50,638 nucleotides of DNA from an uncultured Vampirovibrio sp. (GCA_910579975.1 CAJTWU010000015.1:1-50638); one strand, 5' to 3'. Shown: positions 34,401 through 43,155, counted from the first letter of the stretch. Numbers and translations are program-made. Notes: a model not told the origin generated them from the letters alone.

Positions 34401-35051
34401 TAAGAATTTATTTCTATCATATACAATCAACCCTTCTTTTTGAAGTTTTGACAACTCAAAACTCATAGCAGAGCGGTCAATATTCAAATAGTCGGCTAAA
34501 TCTTGACGATTGAAAGGTATTTCAAAAGAATTGTTTTTATTTTTGCGTGCTTCATTAGAAAGATAAGTTAACAATTTATCTCGGATTGACCTTTGTGAAA
34601 CATTTTCAATCTTTTGAAGAAGCTCTAAGTTTTCTTTTGCAAGAATTTCAAACATATTATTAATCAAAACTTTGTGTCTTGTGCAAGCATTCTGACACAT
34701 TGAAGTACATTTTTCATAATTTAAGACTAAAAGTTTAGTATCACTCGCAGCAACCGCATCAATTGTGGACTCAACAGCTTTACAAGCAACAAAAGACATT
34801 GCAATATTATCATTAACCCCGAGTTTAGTAATAATAATTCTTCTTCCCCAGTAAGTATCTTTTTCAATATTTACCCCGCCTTCAAGTACAAGATAAAGAT
34901 TTGTTATAATATCTGATTGACGGATAATCATCTCTCCGGCGTCATAAGATTTCAAACGGGCATTAAAACACTCTAAAATGCCTTTAAGCTCTTCTTCATT
35001 CATACCAAAGAAAAGAGGCGAATTTTTTATTTGATTAAAATATTTTTCCAT
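34383..35051 (-). CDS. Crp/Fnr-family transcriptional regulator
   Basis: 222 residues. N-terminal cyclic-nucleotide-binding-type beta-roll (about residues 15-120, AGEMIIRQSDIITNLYLVLEGGV) and a C-terminal HTH_Crp domain (NRQDLADYLNIDRSAMSFELSKL). Just after the beta-roll is a Cys series, CTSMCQNACTRH, typical of clostridial-type Crp/Fnr proteins and possibly a redox or metal site. It lacks the N-terminal four-Cys Fe-S region of E. coli FNR. It is divergent from the grcA-like gene with two overlapping inverted repeats between them, so autoregulation and control of grcA are likely. Confidence 0.9.
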   Translation of the reverse strand: MEKYFNQIKNSPLFFGMNEEELKGILECFNARLKSYDAGEMIIRQSDIITNLYLVLEGGVNIEKDTYWGRRIIITKLGVNDNIAMSFVACKAVESTIDAVAASDTKLLVLNYEKCTSMCQNACTRHKVLINNMFEILAKENLELLQKIENVSQRSIRDKLLTYLSNEARKNKNNSFEIPFNRQDLADYLNIDRSAMSFELSKLQKEGLIVYDRNKFLLKDSH

Positions 35052-35063
35052 TTTTACCCTTTC

Positions 35064-35089
35064 GTTGTAAAAACAACAGAATTGTTGTT
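35064..35089. promoter_or_regulatory. Two overlapping inverted repeats, putative Crp/Fnr operator
   Basis: GTTGT-AAAA-ACAAC (35064-35077) and AACAACA-GAAT-TGTTGTT (35072-35089) share one half-site. For a -10 TATAAT at 35100-35105 the first is centred near -41.5, the usual class II activator position of Crp/Fnr proteins. The start point is an estimate. Confidence 0.65.
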
Positions 35090-35130
35090 AATAATAGTAT
35101 ATAATAAAAATACAAAAGGAGATACAGATA

Positions 35131-35372
35131 TGACAACACAACAAGAAGAAAATTTAATCAATTTATTAGACGGATATGTTGAAAAAGGCGGACATCACTT
35201 GAATGTAAACGTATTCAACAGAGATACACTGCTTGATGCTCAAGCACATCCTGAAAAATATCCGCAGCTTACAGTGAGGGTTTCAGGCTACGCCGTAAAC
35301 TTTATTAAATTAACAAAAGAGCAGCAAGATGATGTAATTTCAAGAACATTCCATGCCGGTTTAGGTGCTTAG
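35131..35372 (+). CDS. grcA: Autonomous glycyl radical cofactor, GrcA-like (YfiD family)
   Basis: An 80-residue protein from the ATG at 35131, with AAAAGGAG upstream; the frame extends back to 35031 but without support. It is nearly all the C-terminal glycyl radical domain of pyruvate formate-lyase: GYVEKGGHHLNVNVFNR, HPEKYPQLTVRVSGYAV (radical Gly53) and ISRTFH. In E. coli this ~127-residue protein replaces the oxygen-cleaved end of PFL and restores activity; it is FNR/ArcA controlled. Here it is shorter and lies divergent to a Crp/Fnr gene. PFL and its activase are not in the window and would be needed. Confidence 0.9.
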
Positions 35373-35399
35373 CCAAATTATAAGGAGTATCGTCAAATC

Positions 35400-35427
35400 A
35401 AAGGGGACTTAATAGTCCCCTTTTTAT
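35400..35427 (+). terminator. Rho-independent terminator after grcA-like gene
   Basis: Stem AAAGGGGACT / AGTCCCCTTT with loop TAAT and five T. Confidence 0.92.
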
Positions 35428-35466
35428 ATAGCAAAAATTTTTTTTACAAGTTTATATATAAATACT

Positions 35467-37437
35467 ATGAAAATTTATTCTATAAACAAACAGCCGAATT
35501 TTCAAGGAATAATTCCTTGTGCAAAAAGACTTCAAAAATCAGATTATTTAATATCAAGTTATATCAGTGAAATCAGCAAAGCGCGTAATTTCCACGGAGA
35601 CAAATCCGTCGTGGATTTATCAATGGGCAACCCTGATTTAACACCGCCTGAAATGGCAAAAAAGGTTTTAAAAGCTAAAGTAAATGATTTATGGTCACAC
35701 AGATATAACAGCCCGAAAGGAGAAGGCACACTTTTCCATACAGTTGCAGGATGGATGGAAAAACGTTTTGGTGTCACTATTAATCCAAGAAAAGAGGTTA
35801 TGGTAACATCAGGATCTTCAGATGCTGTTGACCATATTTTTACTGCATTTGCAAACTCTGGAGATAAAGTTCTTGTTCCAAATCCGGGATATTCTTTATA
35901 TGATGATTTAATTACAAGACATGACCTGGTCAAAGAAACCTTTGACTTGAAACCAGAAAACGGATATTTGCCGGATTTCAGCAAAATGAACACCGAAGCT
36001 AAAATTCTTATACTAAATTACCCTCATAATCCGACAGGTTCATTTGCTCCGTTAGAAGTTTTTGAAGAAGCCGTAAAATGGGCAAAAGAAAATAACATTT
36101 TGATTATCCATGATATGGATAACAGCGAAGTTACGCATACCGGTTTAAAACCGCACGGTATTCTGGAAGTTGATGGCGCAAAAGAACTTGCATTTCAGGT
36201 ACATACAATGAGTAAAGCCCAGAGCATGCCTGGATTTAGAGTAGCTTTTGCAGTAAGTGATGAAGATAATATTAATTATCTTTTAAACGCAAAATACCTT
36301 TCTGGTGGAAGTGTTTATGTCCCCGTTCAACATGCAGCAGCTGCTGCTTTAAAAGACGAAGAAGGTTTTATTGACAAAATTAACAAAATTTATCGTGACC
36401 GTAAAAACACTGCAATAAATTGGTTAAGAAAACTGGGAAGTCAGGCAAATCCAACCGACGGAACATATTACTTATGGGTAAAAGTACCGCCGGAGTTTAC
36501 ATCAGATGAATTTTTTAAATATGTACTTCATAAAGCAAACGTAGCATTTACTCCAGGAACTGTTTTTGGCACAAACGGTGAAGGTTATGTTCGTATTGTA
36601 ATGTCCGCAGATATTGATACGGTAAACAAATGTTTTGAAAGAATAGAGAAAGCAGGCATACGTTTCGATAAACCTAAATCAGAATTACCGCAAGAAATCC
36701 AAAACGAAATAACAAAAATGTCGGATGGTAGTTATTCTGTTGAACCAAAATCCGATAGAGATTTTAAAGAATACATTCAAGCCCTTTTAAATAGGCGTAG
36801 TGCTTTGCTTGGGAAACTTCCACAAAAATTTATTCCCAAAGCAGAGCTGGAGCTCCCTTGGAATATCTTAAAAGATGGTCAAAGTGTTTATCTCCAAAAT
36901 GTTAGAGAAGGAAAAGCATTGTTTGGTGAAATTCAGGATATCAGACCATTTAGTAATAAAACTGTTTACAGAAAACTCGCCTCTGATATCAAAAATCAAT
37001 GGTTAAGAAAACCTTATCCTGAAGCTGATATACTACCTCCATACAAATCAACAACATTCTATCCTGATGCACAATATTTTGTACTACGAACAGAGGATGG
37101 ACGAATACAAGCTTTAGCCAATGTAGAAGTTCAAAATGATGGTGTAATGTGGGGAAGAAGCCTAAACACTGCTCCATGGAACCAAGGTTCTAATCCGGAA
37201 ATCCGGGGGAGCGGGAAAGCTGTTATTGCAAGAATGGTAAGTTTTTGTCTTGAAACAGGAAATGACATTCTCAAATTTGCAACAAATAAACCCGAAAATA
37301 TCATGTTATATAAAAGTTTAGGAATGATTGAAGACGGCACCAGAAATTTTAACGGAGAAATCCATACAGTGTTAAAATTTGATAAAACAGCAATGCAGTT
37401 ATTCTTGAATAAATATCAGGTTAATTTAAGTTTTTAA
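35467..37437 (+). CDS. PLP aminotransferase fused to a C-terminal GNAT-like domain
   Basis: 656 residues. It starts with the tag MKIYSINKQPNFQGIIPCA. Residues ~25-405 are a class I aminotransferase: LSMGNPDLTPPEM, HRYNSPKGEGTLFH, SGSSDAVDHIFTA, VPNPGYSLYDD, LILNYPHNPTGSFA, IHDMDNSEV, QVHTMSKAQSMPGFRVAFAVS (PLP Lys in SKAQ) and YVRIVMS. Residues ~430-656 resemble a GNAT acetyltransferase: a YFVLRTEDGRIQALANVEV beta hairpin, RGSGKAVIARMVSF (acetyl-CoA loop) and IMLYKSLGMIED. Together they suggest transamination followed by N-acetylation of the product. Substrate unknown. The tag implies it belongs to the same targeting class as several unknown proteins here. No ribosome site is obvious. Confidence 0.82.
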   Translation: MKIYSINKQPNFQGIIPCAKRLQKSDYLISSYISEISKARNFHGDKSVVDLSMGNPDLTPPEMAKKVLKAKVNDLWSHRYNSPKGEGTLFHTVAGWMEKRFGVTINPRKEVMVTSGSSDAVDHIFTAFANSGDKVLVPNPGYSLYDDLITRHDLVKETFDLKPENGYLPDFSKMNTEAKILILNYPHNPTGSFAPLEVFEEAVKWAKENNILIIHDMDNSEVTHTGLKPHGILEVDGAKELAFQVHTMSKAQSMPGFRVAFAVSDEDNINYLLNAKYLSGGSVYVPVQHAAAAALKDEEGFIDKINKIYRDRKNTAINWLRKLGSQANPTDGTYYLWVKVPPEFTSDEFFKYVLHKANVAFTPGTVFGTNGEGYVRIVMSADIDTVNKCFERIEKAGIRFDKPKSELPQEIQNEITKMSDGSYSVEPKSDRDFKEYIQALLNRRSALLGKLPQKFIPKAELELPWNILKDGQSVYLQNVREGKALFGEIQDIRPFSNKTVYRKLASDIKNQWLRKPYPEADILPPYKSTTFYPDAQYFVLRTEDGRIQALANVEVQNDGVMWGRSLNTAPWNQGSNPEIRGSGKAVIARMVSFCLETGNDILKFATNKPENIMLYKSLGMIEDGTRNFNGEIHTVLKFDKTAMQLFLNKYQVNLSF

Positions 37438-37510
37438 AAGCATGGAATAAAACTATATAACACTATCATTTCAAATCAAAAAAAAATTAAGAAAACATTT
37501 GCTGAATATC

Positions 37511-38854
37511 CTAAAGATTTTCTTTTAAGTTATATAAATCAACTCCACCCGCAGCTTTATAAAGCCCTATTGTAGAAACTATAATATTAATCTTGCTGGA
37601 AATAATTTCTTTTTCACACATCAGATATGCTTCTTTTGCCTGAAGTTCATCCAACTCTGATGCTGCTCCAATTTTGCTTTTATATTTTGCTAAATTATAA
37701 ATTTTATCTTCTAAAATAAGTCGTTTTTGAGCTTCATCATAGTTTTTTAGTGCTGTTTTATATTGTATAAGACCGGAATTAACATCTTTAATCCCTACAA
37801 GAAATGTTTTTTGATAATCATTTAAAGCTTGTTCATATTGGTATTTCTTTATCTTTAAAAATGCAGATTTTCTACCCCCTGAAAACAAATCCCAATTTGG
37901 CAAAACGCCGGCATTAAAAAATTGAGAAGGAGAATTAAATAACGAACTCCAGTGATAAGCATTTAAGCCTATTTGACCAAATATAGTAAATGTCGGTAAA
38001 AACTCTTTTTTAGCAACTCTAACATCAAAACCAATATGTTTCAGATTTGCTTCTTCCTGTAAATAATCAGGACGATTTGCAATAATATCTGTATTATATT
38101 CTTCAGGAATATTATTCAAAAGCTTTAAATTATCATAACTGCTTCTTTGAATTTCATTATCGGTAGTTGATAAATACACTTTCATCGTATTCATAAGCAC
38201 ATCACGAGCTTGAATATGAATATTATGTTCTTCTTTTAATAAAGTCAAAAACTTCTCTTGTGCTAAAAGCTCATTAATCGAACAAAGTCCGGCTTTATAT
38301 TTTTCACTAACTTTTATAAGAATATCCTCTTGTACTTTTATTAATTCATCTTGAATTTCTATAAGTTTATCAGCTTTAATCAAGTTAAAATAATCAGCCG
38401 CAAAATCAGAAGACAAAGAAATACATGTTGCACGTTCAGCTTGTTTTATAATTTCTAACTGTTCTTTTTTACTTTTAGTTTTCAATTTATTTTTACCCCA
38501 GATATCTATTTCATATCCGGCTGTAATTGGGATATTATAATTATACTGTGAGTAATTGGGAATATGCATTGTTCCAAACTGTTGTCTTGGAGCACGAAAA
38601 TCTCTGGAAAGATTTCCTGACAGCATAACAGCTGGAAGCTCATTTGCAAATTGCATTTTTACAATCTGCTCATTTTCTTTTATTTTTAACTCCGCATTTT
38701 TTAAATCATAGTTTTTTTCATATAACTCTTGAAGATTAGAAATTAAGTTTTCATCACCAAAATTTTCCCACCATTTAAAATTCATATACTCTTGAGAACT
38801 TGCAAAAGCAGTAGAAGCTAACATTATTAATAAAATTAATAAAAATTTTTTCAT
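37511..38854 (-). CDS. TolC/NodT-type outer membrane efflux factor
   Basis: 447 residues with a signal peptide (MKKFLLILLIMLASTAFA). Two repeated outer-membrane efflux modules form the beta-barrel and alpha-barrel; TAGYEIDIWGKNKLKTKSKK is the hallmark segment, followed by NRPDYLQEEANLKHIG and PNWDLFSGGRKSAFLK. No Cys follows the signal, so it is probably not lipidated, unlike many NodT proteins. Shares a 61-nt promoter region with marR-emrA-emrB on the opposite strand and likely completes that pump from the outer membrane side. Confidence 0.92.
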   Translation of the reverse strand: MKKFLLILLIMLASTAFASSQEYMNFKWWENFGDENLISNLQELYEKNYDLKNAELKIKENEQIVKMQFANELPAVMLSGNLSRDFRAPRQQFGTMHIPNYSQYNYNIPITAGYEIDIWGKNKLKTKSKKEQLEIIKQAERATCISLSSDFAADYFNLIKADKLIEIQDELIKVQEDILIKVSEKYKAGLCSINELLAQEKFLTLLKEEHNIHIQARDVLMNTMKVYLSTTDNEIQRSSYDNLKLLNNIPEEYNTDIIANRPDYLQEEANLKHIGFDVRVAKKEFLPTFTIFGQIGLNAYHWSSLFNSPSQFFNAGVLPNWDLFSGGRKSAFLKIKKYQYEQALNDYQKTFLVGIKDVNSGLIQYKTALKNYDEAQKRLILEDKIYNLAKYKSKIGAASELDELQAKEAYLMCEKEIISSKINIIVSTIGLYKAAGGVDLYNLKENL

Positions 38855-38874
38855 ATTCGGCTACCTCAAAAAAA

Positions 38875-38902
38875 TTCTTGTGCTATAATTATAGCACAAG
38901 AA
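38875..38902. promoter_or_regulatory. Perfect 28-bp palindrome between efflux factor and marR
   Basis: Half-site TTCTTGTGCTATAA followed by its exact complement. The centre carries TATAAT on both strands (38884-38889 plus, 38893-38888 minus), so a bound MarR dimer would cover the -10 boxes of both divergent transcripts. Confidence 0.85.
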
Positions 38903-38915
38903 AATTAGGATACAC

Positions 38916-39371
38916 ATGCTGAAAGATATTATTACAGATAGAATAGGTTCAATTATTTATGTAGTTGGAAGTTTAATAAGAGGAGTATCTTCACAAACTT
39001 TTAGTGAACATAAATTTGAAATCACTCCAGAGCAATATCTTATTCTGCTTTTAATAATAGAAAATGAAGGTGTATATCAAAGACAAATTTGTGAAATAAC
39101 ACTTAAAGACCGTGCAAATGTAGCTAGAATAATCGATATACTGCTTCAGAAAGAATTAATTACAAAAGTTTCGGACTCAAATGGAAGAAGAATTTTTAAA
39201 ATTATTGCAACACAAAAAGGAAAAGATTTAATAAAAAAAATCGAACCATGTGATATGGAAATTAGAAAATTTGTTTCCAGAGGGATTACAGAAGAAGAAC
39301 TTCAAATTACTAAAAGAACGCTGGAAAAAATTAAACAAAATGTAATAGATAGGGTTAAATTACAAATATAA
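38916..39371 (+). CDS. MarR-family transcriptional regulator
   Basis: 151 residues with the winged helix of MarR proteins: ITPEQYLILLLIIENEGVYQRQICEIT, then LKDRANVARIIDILLQKELI (recognition helix) and the wing VSDSNGRRIFKIIATQKG. Dimer helices flank it. ATG follows TTAGGA. The first gene of a tight operon with emrA (11 nt gap) and emrB, so it most likely represses the operon and the divergent efflux-factor gene by binding the palindrome at 38875-38902, relieved by a toxic ligand. Confidence 0.92.
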   Translation: MLKDIITDRIGSIIYVVGSLIRGVSSQTFSEHKFEITPEQYLILLLIIENEGVYQRQICEITLKDRANVARIIDILLQKELITKVSDSNGRRIFKIIATQKGKDLIKKIEPCDMEIRKFVSRGITEEELQITKRTLEKIKQNVIDRVKLQI

Positions 39372-39382
39372 AGGGAATAAAA

Positions 39383-40318
39383 ATGGCAGACGAACAAAGT
39401 ATAAATGCGGCAATGACAGAAACAAGACATTTTTATGAAAAGAAAAGGGTCATTGTACCAACAATAACAGCTGTAGTGCTTTTAATATTTGGTCTGATTA
39501 TCTCAATAAATTCAGTATTTTATAAATCAACTGATGATGCATTTGTTGAGGGTCATATAATTTCAGTTGCACCCAGAGTTTCAGGACCAGTTATAAAATT
39601 ACATATCGATGATAATCAGGAAGTCAAAAAAGGTGATTTGTTAATAGAAATCGACCCAACAGATTATGAAGTCATACTAAAACAGAAACAATCCAGACTG
39701 GAAGAAGCAAGAGCAGCTTTAAAAAAAGCAAAAAGCCAAACAGCTAAAGATACAGCGGACTTTCAAAGATATACGGCAATGTTAGAAAAAGGGATTTCTT
39801 CAAAACAAGAGTTTGATAATAGTCAAAACAATTTCAACTCATCTCAATCTTCTCTGGAAGAAATCAGTGCATTAATAAAAAGACTTGAGGCAGAGGTTGA
39901 AAAAGCTAAACTGGATTTATCATATACAAAAATATATGCTGCAGAAAACGGCAAAATCACACACCGTACGGTTGAACAAGGAAATTATATTCAAACTGCA
40001 CAGCCTATGTTCTCAATAGTTCCTGATAAAGTTTGGGTAGTAGCTAATTTTAAAGAAACGCAGGTTGCAAATATGAAAAAGGGGCAGCCTGTAAAAATTA
40101 AAATTGATGCTTATGGTCACAAAAAATTTAATGGAAAGGTTGACAGCTTACAAATGGCCTCTGGAGCAAAAGCAAGTCTTTTTCCTCCCGAAAACGCCGT
40201 TGGAAGTTACGTAAAAATTGTACAGAGAATTCCTGTAAAAATAATATTTACAGAAGATGTTTCACAATATAATGTTATACCTGGTATGAGTGTAGTTCCT
40301 ACCGTGAAGGTTAAATAA
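39383..40318 (+). CDS. emrA: EmrA-like membrane fusion protein (HlyD family)
   Basis: 311 residues, one N-terminal membrane segment (VPTITAVVLLIFGLIISINS), then a biotinyl-lipoyl domain split by a coiled-coil hairpin: DDAFVEGHIISVAPRVSGPV and KKGDLLIEIDPTDYE, a helical hairpin (about residues 95-190), and the second half AAENGKITHRTVEQGNYI with GQPVKIKIDAYG. This is the periplasmic adaptor linking an MFS pump to an outer membrane channel. Ends with a TAATG overlap into emrB. Confidence 0.94.
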   Translation: MADEQSINAAMTETRHFYEKKRVIVPTITAVVLLIFGLIISINSVFYKSTDDAFVEGHIISVAPRVSGPVIKLHIDDNQEVKKGDLLIEIDPTDYEVILKQKQSRLEEARAALKKAKSQTAKDTADFQRYTAMLEKGISSKQEFDNSQNNFNSSQSSLEEISALIKRLEAEVEKAKLDLSYTKIYAAENGKITHRTVEQGNYIQTAQPMFSIVPDKVWVVANFKETQVANMKKGQPVKIKIDAYGHKKFNGKVDSLQMASGAKASLFPPENAVGSYVKIVQRIPVKIIFTEDVSQYNVIPGMSVVPTVKVK

Positions 40319-41811
40319 TGGAAAGAAAAAAAGTTCCAATATGGTTAATAGCAATTTCTATTTTAATGCCGACATCATTTTCGGCATTGGCAACTACAGC
40401 TACAAATGTTGCAATACCTCATATTTCAGGATATTTTGCTGCTACAGCTGATGAAGCAAAATGGATTGTAACTTCTTATATGGTTGCAAATGCTTGTTTA
40501 ATATTACTTTCGGGATGGTTAGAACAGTTATTTGGCAGAAAAACTTTTATCAAAATTTGTATCTCGATTTTTACATTAGGAGCTTTAATTTGTACATTTG
40601 CTCCATCTTTAAATATTATGGTTTTAGGAAGATTTATTCAGGGTGTCGGAGGAGGTCCAATGACACCAATATCTCAAACTGTTCTGCTTTCGGCTTTCCC
40701 GCCTGATAAAAAAGGGGTTGCAATGTCATTATTTGGTTTTGCTGTAATGGTTTGTGCAATACTGGGACCATCTTTTGGCGGATTTCTTGTCGATAATCTA
40801 AATTGGCATTATATTTACTCGGTTAATATTCCTATTGGCATTTTATCATTTATATTAGTTACAAAATTCATTGAGGACTATAAACCCTCTTCAAAAAATA
40901 TCAAGATAGATTTTGTAGGAATGACCGCTCTTATCCTATGGCTTATATCAATGCAGATAGTTCTGGATAAAGGTCAACAATACAATTGGTTTGATTGCGG
41001 CTGGATTTGCTGGTTAAGCGGATTTTCTCTGGTTACTTTATCTTTTTTAATCATATGGGAAATTGAAAATAAAAATTCTTTTATGAAAGTTCGTCTCTTT
41101 AAAGATAGAAACTTTTTTATAGGAACAGTTATTTCAACAGCAGTTAGCATGGTAGTCTTTACAACAATGTATCTAGCACCGCAATTTATCCAGAATGTAT
41201 TGGGTTACACTGCTTTTTTAAGCGGATTATCAATGGCACCGAGAGTCATATCTTGTGTCATAATGTTAATTGCAATTCCTCACTTAATGAGAATTTATGA
41301 TAGCAGATTATTAATAGCAATCGGATTTTTCTTCCTTGGACTATCGACATTTTTATATACAAACGTAAACCTAGCCGTATCATTTTGGCATGTATCTTTG
41401 CCTAATATTCTTTTAGGCATAGGCGTAATATTAACATTTATACCAATATCGGCATTAGCTTTAGGTACACTGCCAAAAGACCAGCTTGCAAACGGTGCAA
41501 GCTTACATAATTTTTGTAAAACAATCGGAGTTGCAATTGTAGTTTCAATGTCTTCAACCATAGTCGCAAGACATTCTCAAATGCACCAAAGTTATCTGGT
41601 TGATAATTTATCAAACTATAATCTGACTTTCCAACACAAAATGACCGGATGGATACATACATTTATGAGTGTTTCAAAAGCCAATGCTTACGCTTATAAA
41701 CAAATGATAGTTCAATCCACATTAATGGCGTATGTAGACACTTTTGCAATTGTAGCATTATTAGCATTTGTATTAATCCCATTACCATTTTTTATGAGTA
41801 AATCGAAATAA
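40318..41811 (+). CDS. emrB: EmrB-like MFS drug efflux transporter (DHA2 family, 14 TM)
   Basis: 497 residues with about 14 membrane segments. DHA2 motifs are visible: IPHISGYFAATADEAKWIVTSY near the start, SGWLEQLFGRKTFI (motif A), VLGRFIQGVGGGPMTPISQT (motif B) and the antiporter motif C at AILGPSFGGFLVDNLNW. Uses proton motive force to export hydrophobic toxins or drugs; with the adaptor EmrA and the efflux factor at 37511 it would form a tripartite system. Ends at 41811, 35 nt before the next gene, with no clear terminator. Confidence 0.95.
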   Translation: MERKKVPIWLIAISILMPTSFSALATTATNVAIPHISGYFAATADEAKWIVTSYMVANACLILLSGWLEQLFGRKTFIKICISIFTLGALICTFAPSLNIMVLGRFIQGVGGGPMTPISQTVLLSAFPPDKKGVAMSLFGFAVMVCAILGPSFGGFLVDNLNWHYIYSVNIPIGILSFILVTKFIEDYKPSSKNIKIDFVGMTALILWLISMQIVLDKGQQYNWFDCGWICWLSGFSLVTLSFLIIWEIENKNSFMKVRLFKDRNFFIGTVISTAVSMVVFTTMYLAPQFIQNVLGYTAFLSGLSMAPRVISCVIMLIAIPHLMRIYDSRLLIAIGFFFLGLSTFLYTNVNLAVSFWHVSLPNILLGIGVILTFIPISALALGTLPKDQLANGASLHNFCKTIGVAIVVSMSSTIVARHSQMHQSYLVDNLSNYNLTFQHKMTGWIHTFMSVSKANAYAYKQMIVQSTLMAYVDTFAIVALLAFVLIPLPFFMSKSK

Positions 41812-41846
41812 TTGATAATTTTATACATTTAATATAAGATTTAACA

Positions 41847-42263
41847 ATGATAAATCCAATTAAGTACAATCAAGAACAACAATCTTTTAGAGCAATGTCA
41901 TGCCGGGATAAAAGAGCCGTAGATTTAGTGACATCACTAAAAAAACAACATTTAGATTATTTAGAAAAAACTATTGATGAACAGAAAGAAAATCCGATAG
42001 ATATAATCTTTCACTCAAAACACGCAATACTTTTAACAGCAACTCTTTCTTGTATTTATAGAATAAAGGATTTTAAAGCACAATTTTCACAAAAACCAAT
42101 TATAGAATCACGTATCGCTTTTATTAAACGCGTTGTTCAGCAAGCAAATGAATACAAAGCACAAATAGCAGCTGAAGCGAAATTAAATCCGGAGGCATTT
42201 CTTCAGGACAGAAACTTGAAGCAAAAAGAACTCATAAAACGTCTGATAGAGACTTCGGATTAG
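41847..42263 (+). CDS. Small hypothetical protein with N-terminal FRA tag
   Basis: 138 residues, mostly helical and charged, beginning MINPIKYNQEQQSFRAM with the F-R-A form of the N-terminal tag. Helices such as SLKKQHLDYLEKTIDEQKEN and RVVQQANEYKAQIAAEAK suggest a coiled-coil protein. No membrane segment or catalytic motif is visible and the family is not recognised. It follows emrB by 35 nt on the same strand and may be cotranscribed, but functional linkage to the pump is unsupported. Converges on the membrane protein gene at 42290 with only 26 nt between. Confidence 0.55.
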   Translation: MINPIKYNQEQQSFRAMSCRDKRAVDLVTSLKKQHLDYLEKTIDEQKENPIDIIFHSKHAILLTATLSCIYRIKDFKAQFSQKPIIESRIAFIKRVVQQANEYKAQIAAEAKLNPEAFLQDRNLKQKELIKRLIETSD

Positions 42264-42289
42264 AAATAAATTGACTCTGGAAACTGTAC

Positions 42290-42997
42290 TCACTGTAAAG
42301 AAAAATTTTTAAGTTCGTAAGCTTTTTCCTTGCTTATTGTATCTGTAGCTCCATAATTAAACGTTATATCAATATTATCAAAATAACTTTTATAAGAAGC
42401 TATTTGTTGTTTTAACAATTCAATTTCATCAATAACAATCTTTTCTTTAGGAATATGCTTTAATTTAATAGCTGGATGTATAGTATAGCTTGTATTTGCA
42501 GTCTTAATTGTTAATGTAAGATCTTCAACATAAGTTATAACCTGAGGTGTACGTGTTACTTTTATACATGAAACAGACTTAATTTCACCATCTAAAGTCA
42601 CATTGATAATATCTTGTTTTTTAATTGTAAAATCATTGTTTGGACATGTATTTTTGAAAAATATTTCATTATTGTTTAACTGTATATATTCAATATTAGG
42701 TATAGAATAAAATTTCCGTTTTTCCCTTTTATACCTAATTAGTTCCATTATAAATCTTATAAAAAAATAAATAGGACAAATAATTAAAATAAAAGACCAG
42801 GCAAAAGTTATTAATATACCAGATGATGTAAGAAGTTCTACAAAATCCTTAATCCAAGTATCATCAATTGATATGCATAATTTTGCATAAATAATTAAAG
42901 CCGGAAAAAGACAAAAACCTATAAAATGAGCTGCACACCCTAATCCACTAACTTCTTCAGGAATATTATAAATTTTTGTATAATATGCTTCCTTCAT
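42290..42997 (-). CDS. Two-TM membrane protein of unknown function
   Basis: About 235 residues from the ATG at 42997; a TTG at 43003 is in frame. Two hydrophobic helices near residues 18-40 (GCAAHFIGFCLFPALIIYAK) and 55-85 (GILITFAWSFILIICPIYFF). The rest is a cytoplasmic beta-rich domain (NIEYIQLNNNEIFFKN, DLTLTIKTANTSYTIHP) of a type seen in PH-like membrane proteins, with a final helix. No motif identifies a reaction. It has its own 150-nt upstream region shared with no other gene start, and lies just outside the nuclease operon on the same strand. Confidence 0.6.
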   Translation of the reverse strand: MKEAYYTKIYNIPEEVSGLGCAAHFIGFCLFPALIIYAKLCISIDDTWIKDFVELLTSSGILITFAWSFILIICPIYFFIRFIMELIRYKREKRKFYSIPNIEYIQLNNNEIFFKNTCPNNDFTIKKQDIINVTLDGEIKSVSCIKVTRTPQVITYVEDLTLTIKTANTSYTIHPAIKLKHIPKEKIVIDEIELLKQQIASYKSYFDNIDITFNYGATDTISKEKAYELKNFSLQ

Positions 42998-43155
42998 ATT
43001 CAAACTGTAACCTAAAATTTTCTAAATATCAATGCCGGCTTTTTGGGAAAATTTTCCAACTAAAATTTCAAAAGTCCTACACCGAATTTCGCATTTTAAT
43101 TGTAATTTAACATATAAAACAAGATAAAATTAACTATGAGATTAAGATTATAAAA

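Noticed and set aside
35031..35130. Longer N-terminus of the grcA-like protein
   Set aside because: It would run through the operator and -10 region and over the divergent gene start; the ATG at 35131 has AAAAGGAG.
43004..43155. Left end of the Mu-like element in the gap after the HNH gene
   Set aside because: No TG terminus or TGTGTTG/TTTCG repeats matching 47731 were found there; only AT-rich spacer is seen.
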